Assembly: GCA_910579075.1 (NCBI GenBank)
Contig: CAJTSV010000056.1
Location: forward strand, 5,501 to 24,182
Length of the DNA: 18,682 nucleotides
Direction: 5' to 3'
DNA from: an uncultured Eubacterium sp.
Lineage (GTDB): Bacteria > Bacillota > Clostridia > Lachnospirales > Lachnospiraceae
The notes under the pieces were generated by a model. It made no database searches. It was not told the DNA's origin and saw nothing but the letters and a program-made list of their open reading frames with translations. How positions within the stretch are numbered: position 1 is the stretch's first letter; each line of letters opens with the position of its first letter. This document shows, piece by piece, positions 1 through 6,168 of the stretch. The translations under genes and the position numbers were made by a program.

Positions 1-1025
1 CCCCGCCGCTGTACGGCTGGCAGGAATATGACGGGCAGAAATATTATTATCATCCAAAAACCGGGGAAATGGCAGCCGGATGGCAGGTGATTGACGGAAA
101 TACCTATTACTTTGACCCGGCGTCCAGGGAAATGGCAGCCGGGTGGCTTGAGCTTGACGGCGAATACTATTATTTTGAGCCTGATACCGGAGAAATGTGC
201 ACCGGGTGGCATGAAACCGAAGCGGGACGGCGCTATTTTGTCAAAAAAACCGGGCGCATGGCATCCGGCTGGCTGAAAATCAGCGGGAAAAAGTATTATT
301 TTTCGCCCGAAGACGGGGAGCCGCTGACAGGAGCACAGGAAATTGGCGGGAAGCACTATATCTTTAACAGCAAAGGCCAGCTGGCTCAGTCAGATGGAAT
401 CAGCCTGGTCGCTGCCGGCGGCCGCTATTACTGCGCAGACAAAAACGGGCATGCAGCATCCGGCTGGCATCTGATAAAAGGAAAGCTTTACTACGCTTCC
501 AAAACCGGAAAAGCCAAAACCAGCACCACTTACCAGGGTATTGCCTTTGGCAGCAGGGGTACTGCAAAAAACAGCATCACGGCCCGCTCAAAAATCAAAG
601 CCATGCAGGTCTTTGTTTCTATTACCAATGAGAACATGACCAAAAGCCAGAAGCTGGCTGCATGCTGGGACTATATCATCAGCGGCAGCTTCCGCTATGC
701 GGCAAAATATCCAAACCTCCAGTCTTCCGGCTGGCAGAGAAAAACCGCCTATGAAATGCTGACCTCACATTCCGGCAACTGCTACAGCTTTGCCTGCGCA
801 TTTGCGGCACTGGCCAGCGAAGCCGGCTATCAGCCCTATGTTATCTGCGGCCGGGTACGCGGTTCCAGGGACCGGGCAGCAGATGGCTATACACGGCATG
901 CATGGGTGCAGATTAACGGACTGCACTACGACCCGGAAGCACAGTATGCCGGATGGCACAGGGGAATCTTCCAAAGCAGCCGCTATCCGGCTGCACATAC
1001 GATTCAGATGACGACTGCATATTAA
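1..1025 (+). CDS. Cell-wall-binding repeat protein with C-terminal transglutaminase-like domain (5' end outside window)
   Basis: The frame is open from base 3, so the gene enters from the left; the ATG at 69 lies inside a repeat and is not a real start. About eight repeats of roughly 20 residues follow, of the GW...YYF...G.M type (CW_binding/choline-binding-like family), which anchor proteins to the Gram-positive wall or to polymers. The last ~140 residues form a transglutaminase/protease-like domain with a Cys-His-Asp set. Counted from the ATG at 69 these are Cys238 in SGNCYSF, His277 in RHAW and Asp288 in HYDPE. Such domains act as cysteine proteases or cross-linking enzymes; the reaction here cannot be read from sequence. 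The product is probably secreted, but the signal peptide would lie upstream. The next gene starts 35 bases on and is probably in the same operon. Confidence 0.88.
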   Translation, partial: PPLYGWQEYDGQKYYYHPKTGEMAAGWQVIDGNTYYFDPASREMAAGWLELDGEYYYFEPDTGEMCTGWHETEAGRRYFVKKTGRMASGWLKISGKKYYFSPEDGEPLTGAQEIGGKHYIFNSKGQLAQSDGISLVAAGGRYYCADKNGHAASGWHLIKGKLYYASKTGKAKTSTTYQGIAFGSRGTAKNSITARSKIKAMQVFVSITNENMTKSQKLAACWDYIISGSFRYAAKYPNLQSSGWQRKTAYEMLTSHSGNCYSFACAFAALASEAGYQPYVICGRVRGSRDRAADGYTRHAWVQINGLHYDPEAQYAGWHRGIFQSSRYPAAHTIQMTTAY

Positions 1026-1060
1026 AACTGCTGTCAGGAAACGATTCAGGAGTACCAAGC

Positions 1061-2587
1061 ATGAAAAAGAACACTTCTATTTATATTGCGCTGTTTCTTA
1101 TTATATGCCTGTTTCCGTCCGCCGGGCTGCTGTTTGCCGGCATAGATAAAAACGCAGGCGAAAGCCGGGAAAACCAGGAACTGGCACCGGCACCGCAGCT
1201 GGCCGCAGATAACAGGCTGAACCCGAATTTTTTAAAGGATGCCGGGACGTGGTTCGAAGACCATTTCGCATTCCGGGACGAAGCCATCACCGCCTATGCG
1301 CTGCTTTTGGAAAAAGGCTTCGGCGTATCGGCACAGGAACGCGTCATTACCGGAAAAGACGGCTGGCTGTTTTACAAAGACTCGCTGGCTGATTTTCAGG
1401 GAACAGCACCAATGAGTGAACGGCAGCTGTTTGATACGGCACATTCCCTGGCAATGATTCAGGAATATGCCCGCCAGCATGGCGCAGCATTTGCCTTTGC
1501 AGCCGCACCGAATAAAAATTCCCTGTACGGGACATACATGCCTGATTATTACCAGCCGTCCCGCCAGGATAACAGCAACCTGAAACGGCTGAAAAAATAC
1601 CTTCTGGAAGAACAGGTTGCCTATATTGACCTGTATGAATATTTTCAAAAGGACGGACGCGTGCTGTATCACAAAACGGATTCGCACTGGAACAATGAAG
1701 GCGCGGCACTGGCTGCGGGCCAGATACTGGACGGCCTTGGCAGAGAGCATGCATCCTATGAGGAGCGTCCCCGCACCGTCCGGGCGGATTTTCAGGGAGA
1801 CCTGGCCGCGATGCTGTACCCGGCTGCGTCCATTCCGGAAGAAAATATTTATTATGACCCCGGGCCGCAGTTTTCCTATTGTGAAGATATCGAAAGTAAT
1901 TTTGCTCCCAAAATAAACACCATTTCAAACGGAAGCGGAAATCTGGTTATGTACCGGGATTCCTTTGGAAATGCACTGCTGCCGTTTCTGGCAGAAGCAT
2001 TTGAACATGCTTATTTTTCCCGCGCACTGCCTTACCGGCTGCAGGAGCTTGCAGAACACGAAGCAGATGCGCTCATTATTGAACGTGCAGAGCGCTTCCT
2101 GCCAGATATGGCACAGCAGGCTCCCGCAATGGAAGCACCTGCGGTGGACAGGGAATCTGCCCTGACAGGAACGCTGGTAAAGACAGACAGCCTGAAAAAG
2201 GAGCCGCAGGGTGAATGGACGCAGATTACCGGAACCCTTCCGCTGGATATGCTGCAAACCCGTTCCCGGATATATATTCTGTTAAACGGGGAAAACTGCT
2301 ACGAGGCATTTCCGGTTTCCCTGCCTGACGGACAGGAAGGGTTTTCCCTGCTGGTCCGGACAGAAATACTGCAAAAGCAGCCTGTCATAGAAGCCTATAT
2401 CTCAGAACAGCCCGCCCAGGCTGCCCGCCAGGAACCGTCAGAACAAACGGACACCCAGCCACCCGGGGAGCATGACGGAAAAAAGGCCGAAATCCGGCGG
2501 GAAGATTACCCGGACTGCGACGGCAGCGGACACGGCTACCGCGAGATTTATTATTCAGACGGCAGCGTCGTCATCGAAGAATATTAA
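1061..2587 (+). CDS. DHHW/AlgX-like SGNH-fold protein, membrane-anchored or secreted
   Basis: 508 residues. An upstream in-frame ATG at 953 would overlap the previous gene; the ATG at 1061 follows AGGAG (1048-1052) by 8 bases and begins MKKNTSIYIALFLIICLF, a signal peptide or anchor. The core matches the DHHW/AlgX-AlgJ group: GWLFYKDS, a DSHW variant of the DHHW motif (Asp207, His209) and RDSFGN with a candidate catalytic Ser301. Relatives O-acetylate exported polysaccharides together with an MBOAT membrane partner; none is in the window, so an acetyl donor pathway is only inferred. After residue ~370 comes a C-terminal extension of about 140 residues with a Pro/Gln/Glu-rich linker and an acidic, Tyr-rich tail, which I do not recognise. 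The preceding wall-binding gene suggests a role at the cell envelope. Confidence 0.8.
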   Translation: MKKNTSIYIALFLIICLFPSAGLLFAGIDKNAGESRENQELAPAPQLAADNRLNPNFLKDAGTWFEDHFAFRDEAITAYALLLEKGFGVSAQERVITGKDGWLFYKDSLADFQGTAPMSERQLFDTAHSLAMIQEYARQHGAAFAFAAAPNKNSLYGTYMPDYYQPSRQDNSNLKRLKKYLLEEQVAYIDLYEYFQKDGRVLYHKTDSHWNNEGAALAAGQILDGLGREHASYEERPRTVRADFQGDLAAMLYPAASIPEENIYYDPGPQFSYCEDIESNFAPKINTISNGSGNLVMYRDSFGNALLPFLAEAFEHAYFSRALPYRLQELAEHEADALIIERAERFLPDMAQQAPAMEAPAVDRESALTGTLVKTDSLKKEPQGEWTQITGTLPLDMLQTRSRIYILLNGENCYEAFPVSLPDGQEGFSLLVRTEILQKQPVIEAYISEQPAQAARQEPSEQTDTQPPGEHDGKKAEIRREDYPDCDGSGHGYREIYYSDGSVVIEEY

Positions 2588-2623
2588 AGAAAAATAAAAA
2601 ATAAAAAGCACCGCAGCCAGAAA

Positions 2624-2672
2624 GCTGCCCGCACGGCCGTTATGGAAAACGAACCGGGCGGGCAGCCTTTTT
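2624..2672 (+). terminator. Rho-independent terminator between convergent genes
   Basis: GCTGCCCGC at 2624-2632 pairs perfectly with GCGGGCAGC at 2658-2666, followed by five T residues at 2668-2672. The loop is long (25 bases) and may fold further. On the other strand the stem is followed by a broken T-rich stretch, so it could also stop the minus-strand gene that ends at 2674. Confidence 0.82.
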
Positions 2673-2673
2673 A

Positions 2674-3363
2674 CTACTTATCCAGTACAATATCCGTAAT
2701 CACAAAGGAGCTTCCCTTTTTCTTCAAATCCGCATGAAACAGGCGGACGGTCACATCGTCTTCTGCCCCGCCCCAGTATGCCGTAATCTTTATCCGGGCC
2801 GTATAAACACTGCCTTTTTTCGCAAATCCCGTATAGTTACGGCTTACATACCAGTCTCCCCAGTCTGAAAAATTCATCAGGACATATTTCCCATCCGGAG
2901 AAAGCGGATAATTGCAAAAGTCAGAACCGCCGCTGCTGTCCGCAAATGTAAGCTTGAACGAATTGCCAAATAACTGCTTCCCCTTTTTCTTTACTGCCTC
3001 TTTTACGGAATCCGTATACCGGAACACGCCCCCATACGGCCGGTACTTTTCCATCAGTGCCCTGTCGCTGCTGTACTGGCTGAATACGTTATCCTTATAT
3101 GCCACATTATGGAACGCAATATCTGTCTTCATTCCTGCATGAAATTTAAAATCACCCTGCTTTGACAGCGGGATATTGCAGTAGCCTTCTATGTAATTCA
3201 GAATACTGCCATCGAGCAGCCTGCGGATTTTCTTTTTCTCACCGGAAGACACGCTGGCAGCTTCTGCGGATATCACAGCCCGCGGCACGGCAGCGGACAG
3301 AACCGCCAGAATACACAGCACTGCCAGGACACCCCTTTTTATCTTGCCATATCCTGTTTTCAT
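2674..3363 (-). CDS. Secreted protein of unknown function
   Basis: 229 residues; I do not recognise the family. The start at 3363 was chosen because GGGAGG lies 8 bases before it; an upstream in-frame ATG at 3384 would lack such spacing. The N-terminus has lysines, a long hydrophobic stretch (GVLAVLCILAVLSAAV) and a likely signal-peptidase site near the AEA-A sequence around residue 35. The mature part is basic, rich in Tyr, Lys and aromatic residues, with FSDWGDWYVSRNYTGF and a C-terminal beta-strand-like run ending VLFHADL-like and VITDIVLDK. It has its own strong promoter and a short leader of about 25 bases, so it is a single-gene unit facing the DHHW-like gene across a shared terminator. 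An extracytoplasmic role is inferred from the signal peptide only. Confidence 0.75.
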   Translation of the reverse strand: MKTGYGKIKRGVLAVLCILAVLSAAVPRAVISAEAASVSSGEKKKIRRLLDGSILNYIEGYCNIPLSKQGDFKFHAGMKTDIAFHNVAYKDNVFSQYSSDRALMEKYRPYGGVFRYTDSVKEAVKKKGKQLFGNSFKLTFADSSGGSDFCNYPLSPDGKYVLMNFSDWGDWYVSRNYTGFAKKGSVYTARIKITAYWGGAEDDVTVRLFHADLKKKGSSFVITDIVLDK

Positions 3364-3395
3364 TTCGTCATCCTCCCATCCCATTCTCTAATCTA

Positions 3396-3425
3396 ATTAT
3401 ATCCCTTATTGTTTAATAAAGTCAA
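3396..3425 (-). promoter_or_regulatory. Sigma-A-type promoter for the secreted protein gene
   Basis: On the minus strand TTGACT (3425-3420) is followed after 18 bases by TATAAT (3401-3396). The expected start of transcription lies about 25 bases before the ATG at 3363, leaving room for the GGGAGG site. Confidence 0.8.
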
Positions 3426-3514
3426 CAAAAAGATAAATCCCGGATGGACGGAAATAGACGGAAAACGTTAAGAAAGTGATTCAGGAGTGAGCAAATCCCA
3501 TTAGCGAAGCGAAT

Positions 3515-3537
3515 TTAAGATGGCTTTACGAAATTGC
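3515..3537 (-). repeat. Degenerate dispersed repeat segment, related to one near 18282
   Basis: Read on the minus strand, this 23-base block matches plus-strand 18282-18304 at 17 of 23 positions, both beginning GCAATTT and ending CATCTTAA. It sits in the non-coding stretch between the secreted-protein promoter and metA. Weak evidence; it may be a remnant of the small repeat family also seen at 4877 and 18262. Confidence 0.3.
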
Positions 3538-3540
3538 AGA

Positions 3541-3569
3541 TTGAGTCCGGCCGGAAAGTATGTTAAGAT
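3541..3569 (+). promoter_or_regulatory. Probable metA promoter
   Basis: TTGAGT (3541-3546), a 17-base spacer and TAAGAT (3564-3569). Each box matches the consensus at four of six positions, and spacing is ideal. Transcription would begin near 3576, giving a leader of about 110 bases. Confidence 0.45.
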
Positions 3570-3588
3570 AAGAAAAGTACGAAAAACA

Positions 3589-3641
3589 GGCCGGTACCCA
3601 TCCGGCCCGGAAGCCAGGCAGAACCGGCTGCTGGCCCGGGC
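3589..3641 (+). promoter_or_regulatory. Structured 5' leader of metA with two mutually exclusive hairpins
   Basis: Hairpin one pairs GGCCGG (3589-3594) with CCGGCC (3602-3607) over a 7-base loop. Hairpin two pairs GCCCGG (3605-3610) with CCGGGC (3636-3641) and continues inward with GCCAG-CAG (3613-3621, one bulged G) against CTGCTGGC (3628-3635), loop AACCGG. The two share 3605-3607, so both cannot form completely. No T-run follows. It does not match the SAM-I, cobalamin, TPP or T-box consensus as I know them. A regulatory role is inference. Confidence 0.4.
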
Positions 3642-3687
3642 ATGGTGGCGTGCTGCGGGTGCCTGAGAGAATAGGAGAGATGATTTT

Positions 3688-4593
3688 ATGCCGATTAAGA
3701 TTCAGGATGCGCTCCCGGCGCGGGAGATTTTAGAAAACGAGAATATATTTGTCATGACGGAGTACCGTGCGATGCATCAGGATATCCGCCCCCTGAATGT
3801 ATTGATGCTGAATCTGATGCCGACAAAAATTGTCACGGAAACGCAGTTTCTGCGCAAGCTGTCGAATACGCCGCTGCAGGTGGAAGTGGAATTCCTGCAT
3901 ATGGCAAGCCATGTGTCCACGCATGTGGATCAGACGCATATCAGCACGTTTTACCAGACATTTGATCAGATAAAAGTGAAAAAATATGACGGAATGATTA
4001 TTACCGGTGCCCCGCTTGATTTTGTCGCATTTGAAGACGTGGATTACTGGGAAGAATTAAAGTGCATTATGGAATGGACAAAGACGCATGTGCACTGCAC
4101 GCTGCATTCCTGCTGGGGCTCGTTTGCCGGGCTTTACTATCATTACGGGATTGAGAAAAGGGATCATGTGCCAAAGCTGTCGGGAATATATTCCCATGAG
4201 GTCATCAAAAAAAATTCGCCGCTGTTTCGGGGGTTTGACGATGTTTTCTATGCCCCGCATTCGAGGGCGACCGAGATAACAGCCAGCCAGGTGGAAGCCG
4301 TGCCGGAGCTGGAAATCATGGCCGTATCGCAGGAAGCAGGGGTTGCGATTGTCAAAAGCACAGACAGCAGGCAGTTTTTTATTACCTGCCACCCGGAATA
4401 CGATTCCGACACGCTGAAGCTGGAATACGAGCGGGATGTGGACAAAGGGCTCAATCCGCTGCCGCCGGTCAATTATTTCCCGGATGATGACCCGTCAAAG
4501 GCTCCGGTTGTGAACTGGAGAAGCGTGGGGCAGCTTTTGATATCAAACTGGTTAAATTACTATGTGTACCAGAGCACGCCGTATAAGCTGTAG
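3688..4593 (+). CDS. metA: Homoserine O-acyltransferase (probably acetyltransferase), methionine synthesis
   Basis: 301 residues, the full family length, with AGGAG (3673-3677) 10 bases before the ATG. MetA activates homoserine with an acyl-CoA in the cytoplasm as the first committed step of methionine synthesis. Cys142 (HSCWGSFAG) is the catalytic nucleophile; His235 and Glu237 (TCHPEYD) complete the known active site. Position 111, which in the family separates acetyl-CoA users (Glu) from succinyl-CoA users (Gly), is Asp in GAPLDFVAF. An acidic residue and the Firmicute background favour acetyl-CoA. The C-terminus NYYVYQSTPYKL is typical, so the protein is complete. It is monocistronic as far as can be seen and sits behind a structured leader that may regulate it. 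Confidence 0.95.
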   Translation: MPIKIQDALPAREILENENIFVMTEYRAMHQDIRPLNVLMLNLMPTKIVTETQFLRKLSNTPLQVEVEFLHMASHVSTHVDQTHISTFYQTFDQIKVKKYDGMIITGAPLDFVAFEDVDYWEELKCIMEWTKTHVHCTLHSCWGSFAGLYYHYGIEKRDHVPKLSGIYSHEVIKKNSPLFRGFDDVFYAPHSRATEITASQVEAVPELEIMAVSQEAGVAIVKSTDSRQFFITCHPEYDSDTLKLEYERDVDKGLNPLPPVNYFPDDDPSKAPVVNWRSVGQLLISNWLNYYVYQSTPYKL

Positions 4594-4776
4594 CGGTTAT
4601 GTGTCAATGTGGCTGTTTCTCCATGCGGGTACTATTCCCATACTGTTTCTGAAGATGTGGCAGGAATCGCAAAGGAGCTGCTCCAAGATTTGAAAGAGTA
4701 TAATCAGAGGATGGACGAGCACAATTTGAAAAATCGTCGTGCCATATGGACGCAACTTTGCTTTTTGCTGGATTGA
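4594..4776 (+). pseudogene. Possible decayed coding fragment after metA
   Basis: The frame that follows directly after the metA stop stays open for 60 codons, to a TGA at 4774-4776, and reads like coding sequence: AGIAKELLQDLKEYNQRM and DEHNLKNRRAIW, charged and amphipathic. There is no good start codon or ribosome binding site, and I do not recognise the family. MetA itself is complete, so this is not a lost C-terminus. It may be a remnant of a gene displaced before the palindromic repeat arrived, or chance. Confidence 0.25.
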
Positions 4777-4863
4777 TTCAGCAATGTTATGGATGAAATA
4801 GAAATACTGGTAAAAAATGAGATATAATTTTATATTAAAATTAGAGCAAATATAACATGTATA

Positions 4864-5005
4864 GGGGCTGTCGCACGAGCGTGTTTGAAAAATCATTTCC
4901 GCAATCTGCACTCAACACGCTCTAAGCAAAACATATATAAGATATAGTATAAAAGAACAATGTAAACTAACTATATCTTGTATCGTTTTTTAATGCGACA
5001 GCCCC
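4864..5005. repeat. Palindromic intergenic repeat, copy A (carrying a nested insert)
   Basis: Perfect 12-base terminal inverted repeats GGGGCTGTCGCA (4864-4875) and TGCGACAGCCCC (4994-5005), with inner arms ATATAAGATATAGT (4935-4948) and ACTATATCTTGTAT (4970-4983). With the insert at 4877-4922 removed it is about 96 bases long. Its left 48 bases then differ from copy B (12366 onward) at two positions, and its right arm by one substitution and a two-base gap. It encodes no protein. The ends resemble those of IS1182-like transposons, so a MITE-like, non-autonomous element is possible. Confidence 0.85.
4877..4922. repeat. 46-base palindromic-ended insert nested in repeat copy A
   Basis: Bounded by GAGCGTGTT (4877-4885) and AACACGCTC (4914-4922), a perfect 9-base inverted repeat. 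In copy B the flanking bases ...GCAC and TAAGC... are directly joined, so this block interrupts copy A cleanly. Bases 4881-4908 match 18262-18289 at 24 of 28 positions, showing that the insert belongs to its own dispersed family. Any target duplication would be a single C. Confidence 0.75.
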
Positions 5006-5011
5006 TTTTTT
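4994..5011 (+). terminator. Terminator formed by repeat copy A
   Basis: The right arm TGCGACAGCCCC pairs with the left arm at 4864-4875 and is followed at once by six T residues (5006-5011). It is placed to end transcripts from metA, although it lies about 270 bases after the metA stop. No other terminator is visible in that interval. Confidence 0.6.
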
Positions 5012-5080
5012 CGAAAACTTTATTTTCGTGTTTCAAATACAACTCACAAAGGCAGAAATGCATGATGCTGGATTTTCAGA

Positions 5081-5112
5081 TTTTTCATTTTGTTTATTTT
5101 TTCATTTTGTTT
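5081..5112. repeat. Short direct repeat in AT-rich spacer
   Basis: The 15-base string TTTTTCATTTTGTTT occurs at 5081-5095 and again at 5098-5112, a period of 17. The rest of 5012-5182 is AT-rich with no gene I can support. Confidence 0.5.
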
Positions 5113-5182
5113 CCAGATATCAGGCATGAATGCCCGTCTCCTGTCATATATCTTAATATTTTATAAAATCCTGTGAAAAAAA

Positions 5183-5211
5183 TAGACGAATGACAAAAAA
5201 TGCGGTATATT
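5183..5211 (+). promoter_or_regulatory. Probable promoter of the PHP-domain gene
   Basis: TAGACG (5183-5188), a 17-base spacer, and TATATT (5206-5211); four and five matches of six. Transcription would start about 45 bases before the ATG at 5264. Confidence 0.45.
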
Positions 5212-5263
5212 ATTAAAGCAAAACACCCGGATAAAATCCGCGGTCTGTCAGGAGGAAATGACA

Positions 5264-6010
5264 ATGCAATTTGAACTGGATGTGCATACACATACCCTTG
5301 CAAGCGGCCATGCATACGGAACGATTACGGAAATGGCGAAGGCTGCCGCAGAGAGGGGGCTGAAAATACTTGGGATTACGGAGCATGCGCATTATATGCC
5401 GGGAACCTGTGATGACCTGTATTTTGTAAACCTGCGTGTTGTGCCGAGGGAAATGCATGGCGTGAAGCTGATGCTTGGCGCAGAGCTGAATATTATGGAT
5501 GAAAATGGCACGGTTGACCTGCCGGACTGGATTTTAAACCGCCTGGACCTTCGCATAGCGAGCATTCATGGCAATCTGTACAAGGCAGGGACAATCAGCC
5601 AGAATACGGCTGCGGTTATCCGCGCAATGAAAAATCCGAAAATAGATATTATCGGACATCCGGACGACAGTAACTGCCCGCTGGATTATGAGCAGCTTGT
5701 GCATGCATCGAAGGAGTACCATACGCTTTTGGAAATTAACAATAATTCCCTTCGCATGCCGTCCAGAAAAAATGCAAAAGAAAATATTATAACGATATTA
5801 AAGCTGTGCATGAAGCATGACGTGCCGGTGATTTTAAACAGTGACGCACATTTTATGACGGATGTCGCAAATACAGACCATGCCATGCCGGTTGTCGAGC
5901 AGGCAGGCTTTCCGAAAGAGCTGATACTGAATTATTCAGCGGAAAAATTCGAAGCATATATTGCCGAAAACCGGGAACGTGAAAAGAAGGCAGCACAGGA
6001 AAGCAGCTGA
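5264..6010 (+). CDS. PHP-domain phosphohydrolase, YcdX type
   Basis: 248 residues. AGGAGG (5250-5255) is only 2 bases before the ATG at 5258 but 8 before the ATG at 5264, so I start at the latter (MQFELDVHTHT). All nine metal ligands of the trinuclear zinc site known from E. coli YcdX are present with a constant offset of about one or two residues: His8, His10, His16, His41, Glu74, His102, His132, Asp194, His196. The family hydrolyses phosphate esters in the cytoplasm; the natural substrate is not known from sequence. The length equals that of YcdX. The last codons (AAQESS) and stop lie inside the first unit of a 35-base tandem repeat, so the C-terminal end has been shaped by that repeat. The RND exporter gene follows after 158 bases, with no terminator between. 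Confidence 0.9.
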   Translation: MQFELDVHTHTLASGHAYGTITEMAKAAAERGLKILGITEHAHYMPGTCDDLYFVNLRVVPREMHGVKLMLGAELNIMDENGTVDLPDWILNRLDLRIASIHGNLYKAGTISQNTAAVIRAMKNPKIDIIGHPDDSNCPLDYEQLVHASKEYHTLLEINNNSLRMPSRKNAKENIITILKLCMKHDVPVILNSDAHFMTDVANTDHAMPVVEQAGFPKELILNYSAEKFEAYIAENREREKKAAQESS

Positions 6011-6120
6011 TGCCGATATTGCAGGCAGCACGTGAAAGCAGCTGATGCCGATATTGCAGGCAGCACAGGAAAGCAGCTGATGCCGATATTGCAGGCAGCA
6101 CAGGAAAGCAGCTGATGCCG
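5989..6120 (+). repeat. 35-base tandem repeat, 3.8 units, starting inside the PHP gene
   Basis: Units at 5989-6023, 6024-6058, 6059-6093 and a partial one at 6094-6120. Each begins GGCAGCAC and ends GATATTGCA. Unit 2 differs from units 1 and 3 only at CGTG in place of CAGG; the partial fourth unit is identical to them over its 27 bases. Unit 1 encodes the last residues and the stop of the PHP protein. Confidence 0.95.
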
Positions 6121-6141
6121 GAAGTGGGAATACAGAATTGA
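6010..6141 (+). other. Chain of four overlapping mini-ORFs in the tandem repeat
   Basis: The stop of the PHP gene (TGA, 6008-6010) overlaps an ATG in TGATG. From there MPILQAARESS ends at TGA 6043-6045, again inside TGATG. MPILQAAQESS then ends at 6078-6080, and a second MPILQAAQESS at 6113-6115. The last is MPEVGIQN, ending at 6139-6141. In the repeat-derived copies CAGGAA or a similar purine run lies about 8 bases before the ATG. The arithmetic (35 = 36 minus one shared base) makes the coupling self-repeating. Translation is unproven. Confidence 0.4.
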
Positions 6142-6147
6142 TATAAT
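6139..6147 (+). promoter_or_regulatory. Extended -10 element before the RND gene
   Basis: TG-A-TATAAT (TG at 6139-6140, TATAAT at 6142-6147) is a perfect extended -10, but no -35 box stands at the right distance and the transcript would start at about 6154, on top of the ribosome binding site. It could be a weak or leaderless-like start, or chance. Confidence 0.25.
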
Positions 6148-6168
6148 AGGAAGAAGGAGAGCTGGAGC

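Noticed and set aside
953..1060. Earlier in-frame start for the DHHW-like gene
   Set aside because: It would overlap the preceding gene by more than 70 bases and lacks a ribosome site and signal peptide; the ATG at 1061 has both.
3426..3687. SAM-I (S-box), cobalamin, TPP or T-box riboswitch before metA
   Set aside because: I looked for their conserved cores; short likenesses such as GGTGCCTGAGAG occur, but the remaining consensus elements are missing.
5989..6120. CRISPR-like array
   Set aside because: The 35-base units are directly joined with no spacers, and there are no cas genes.
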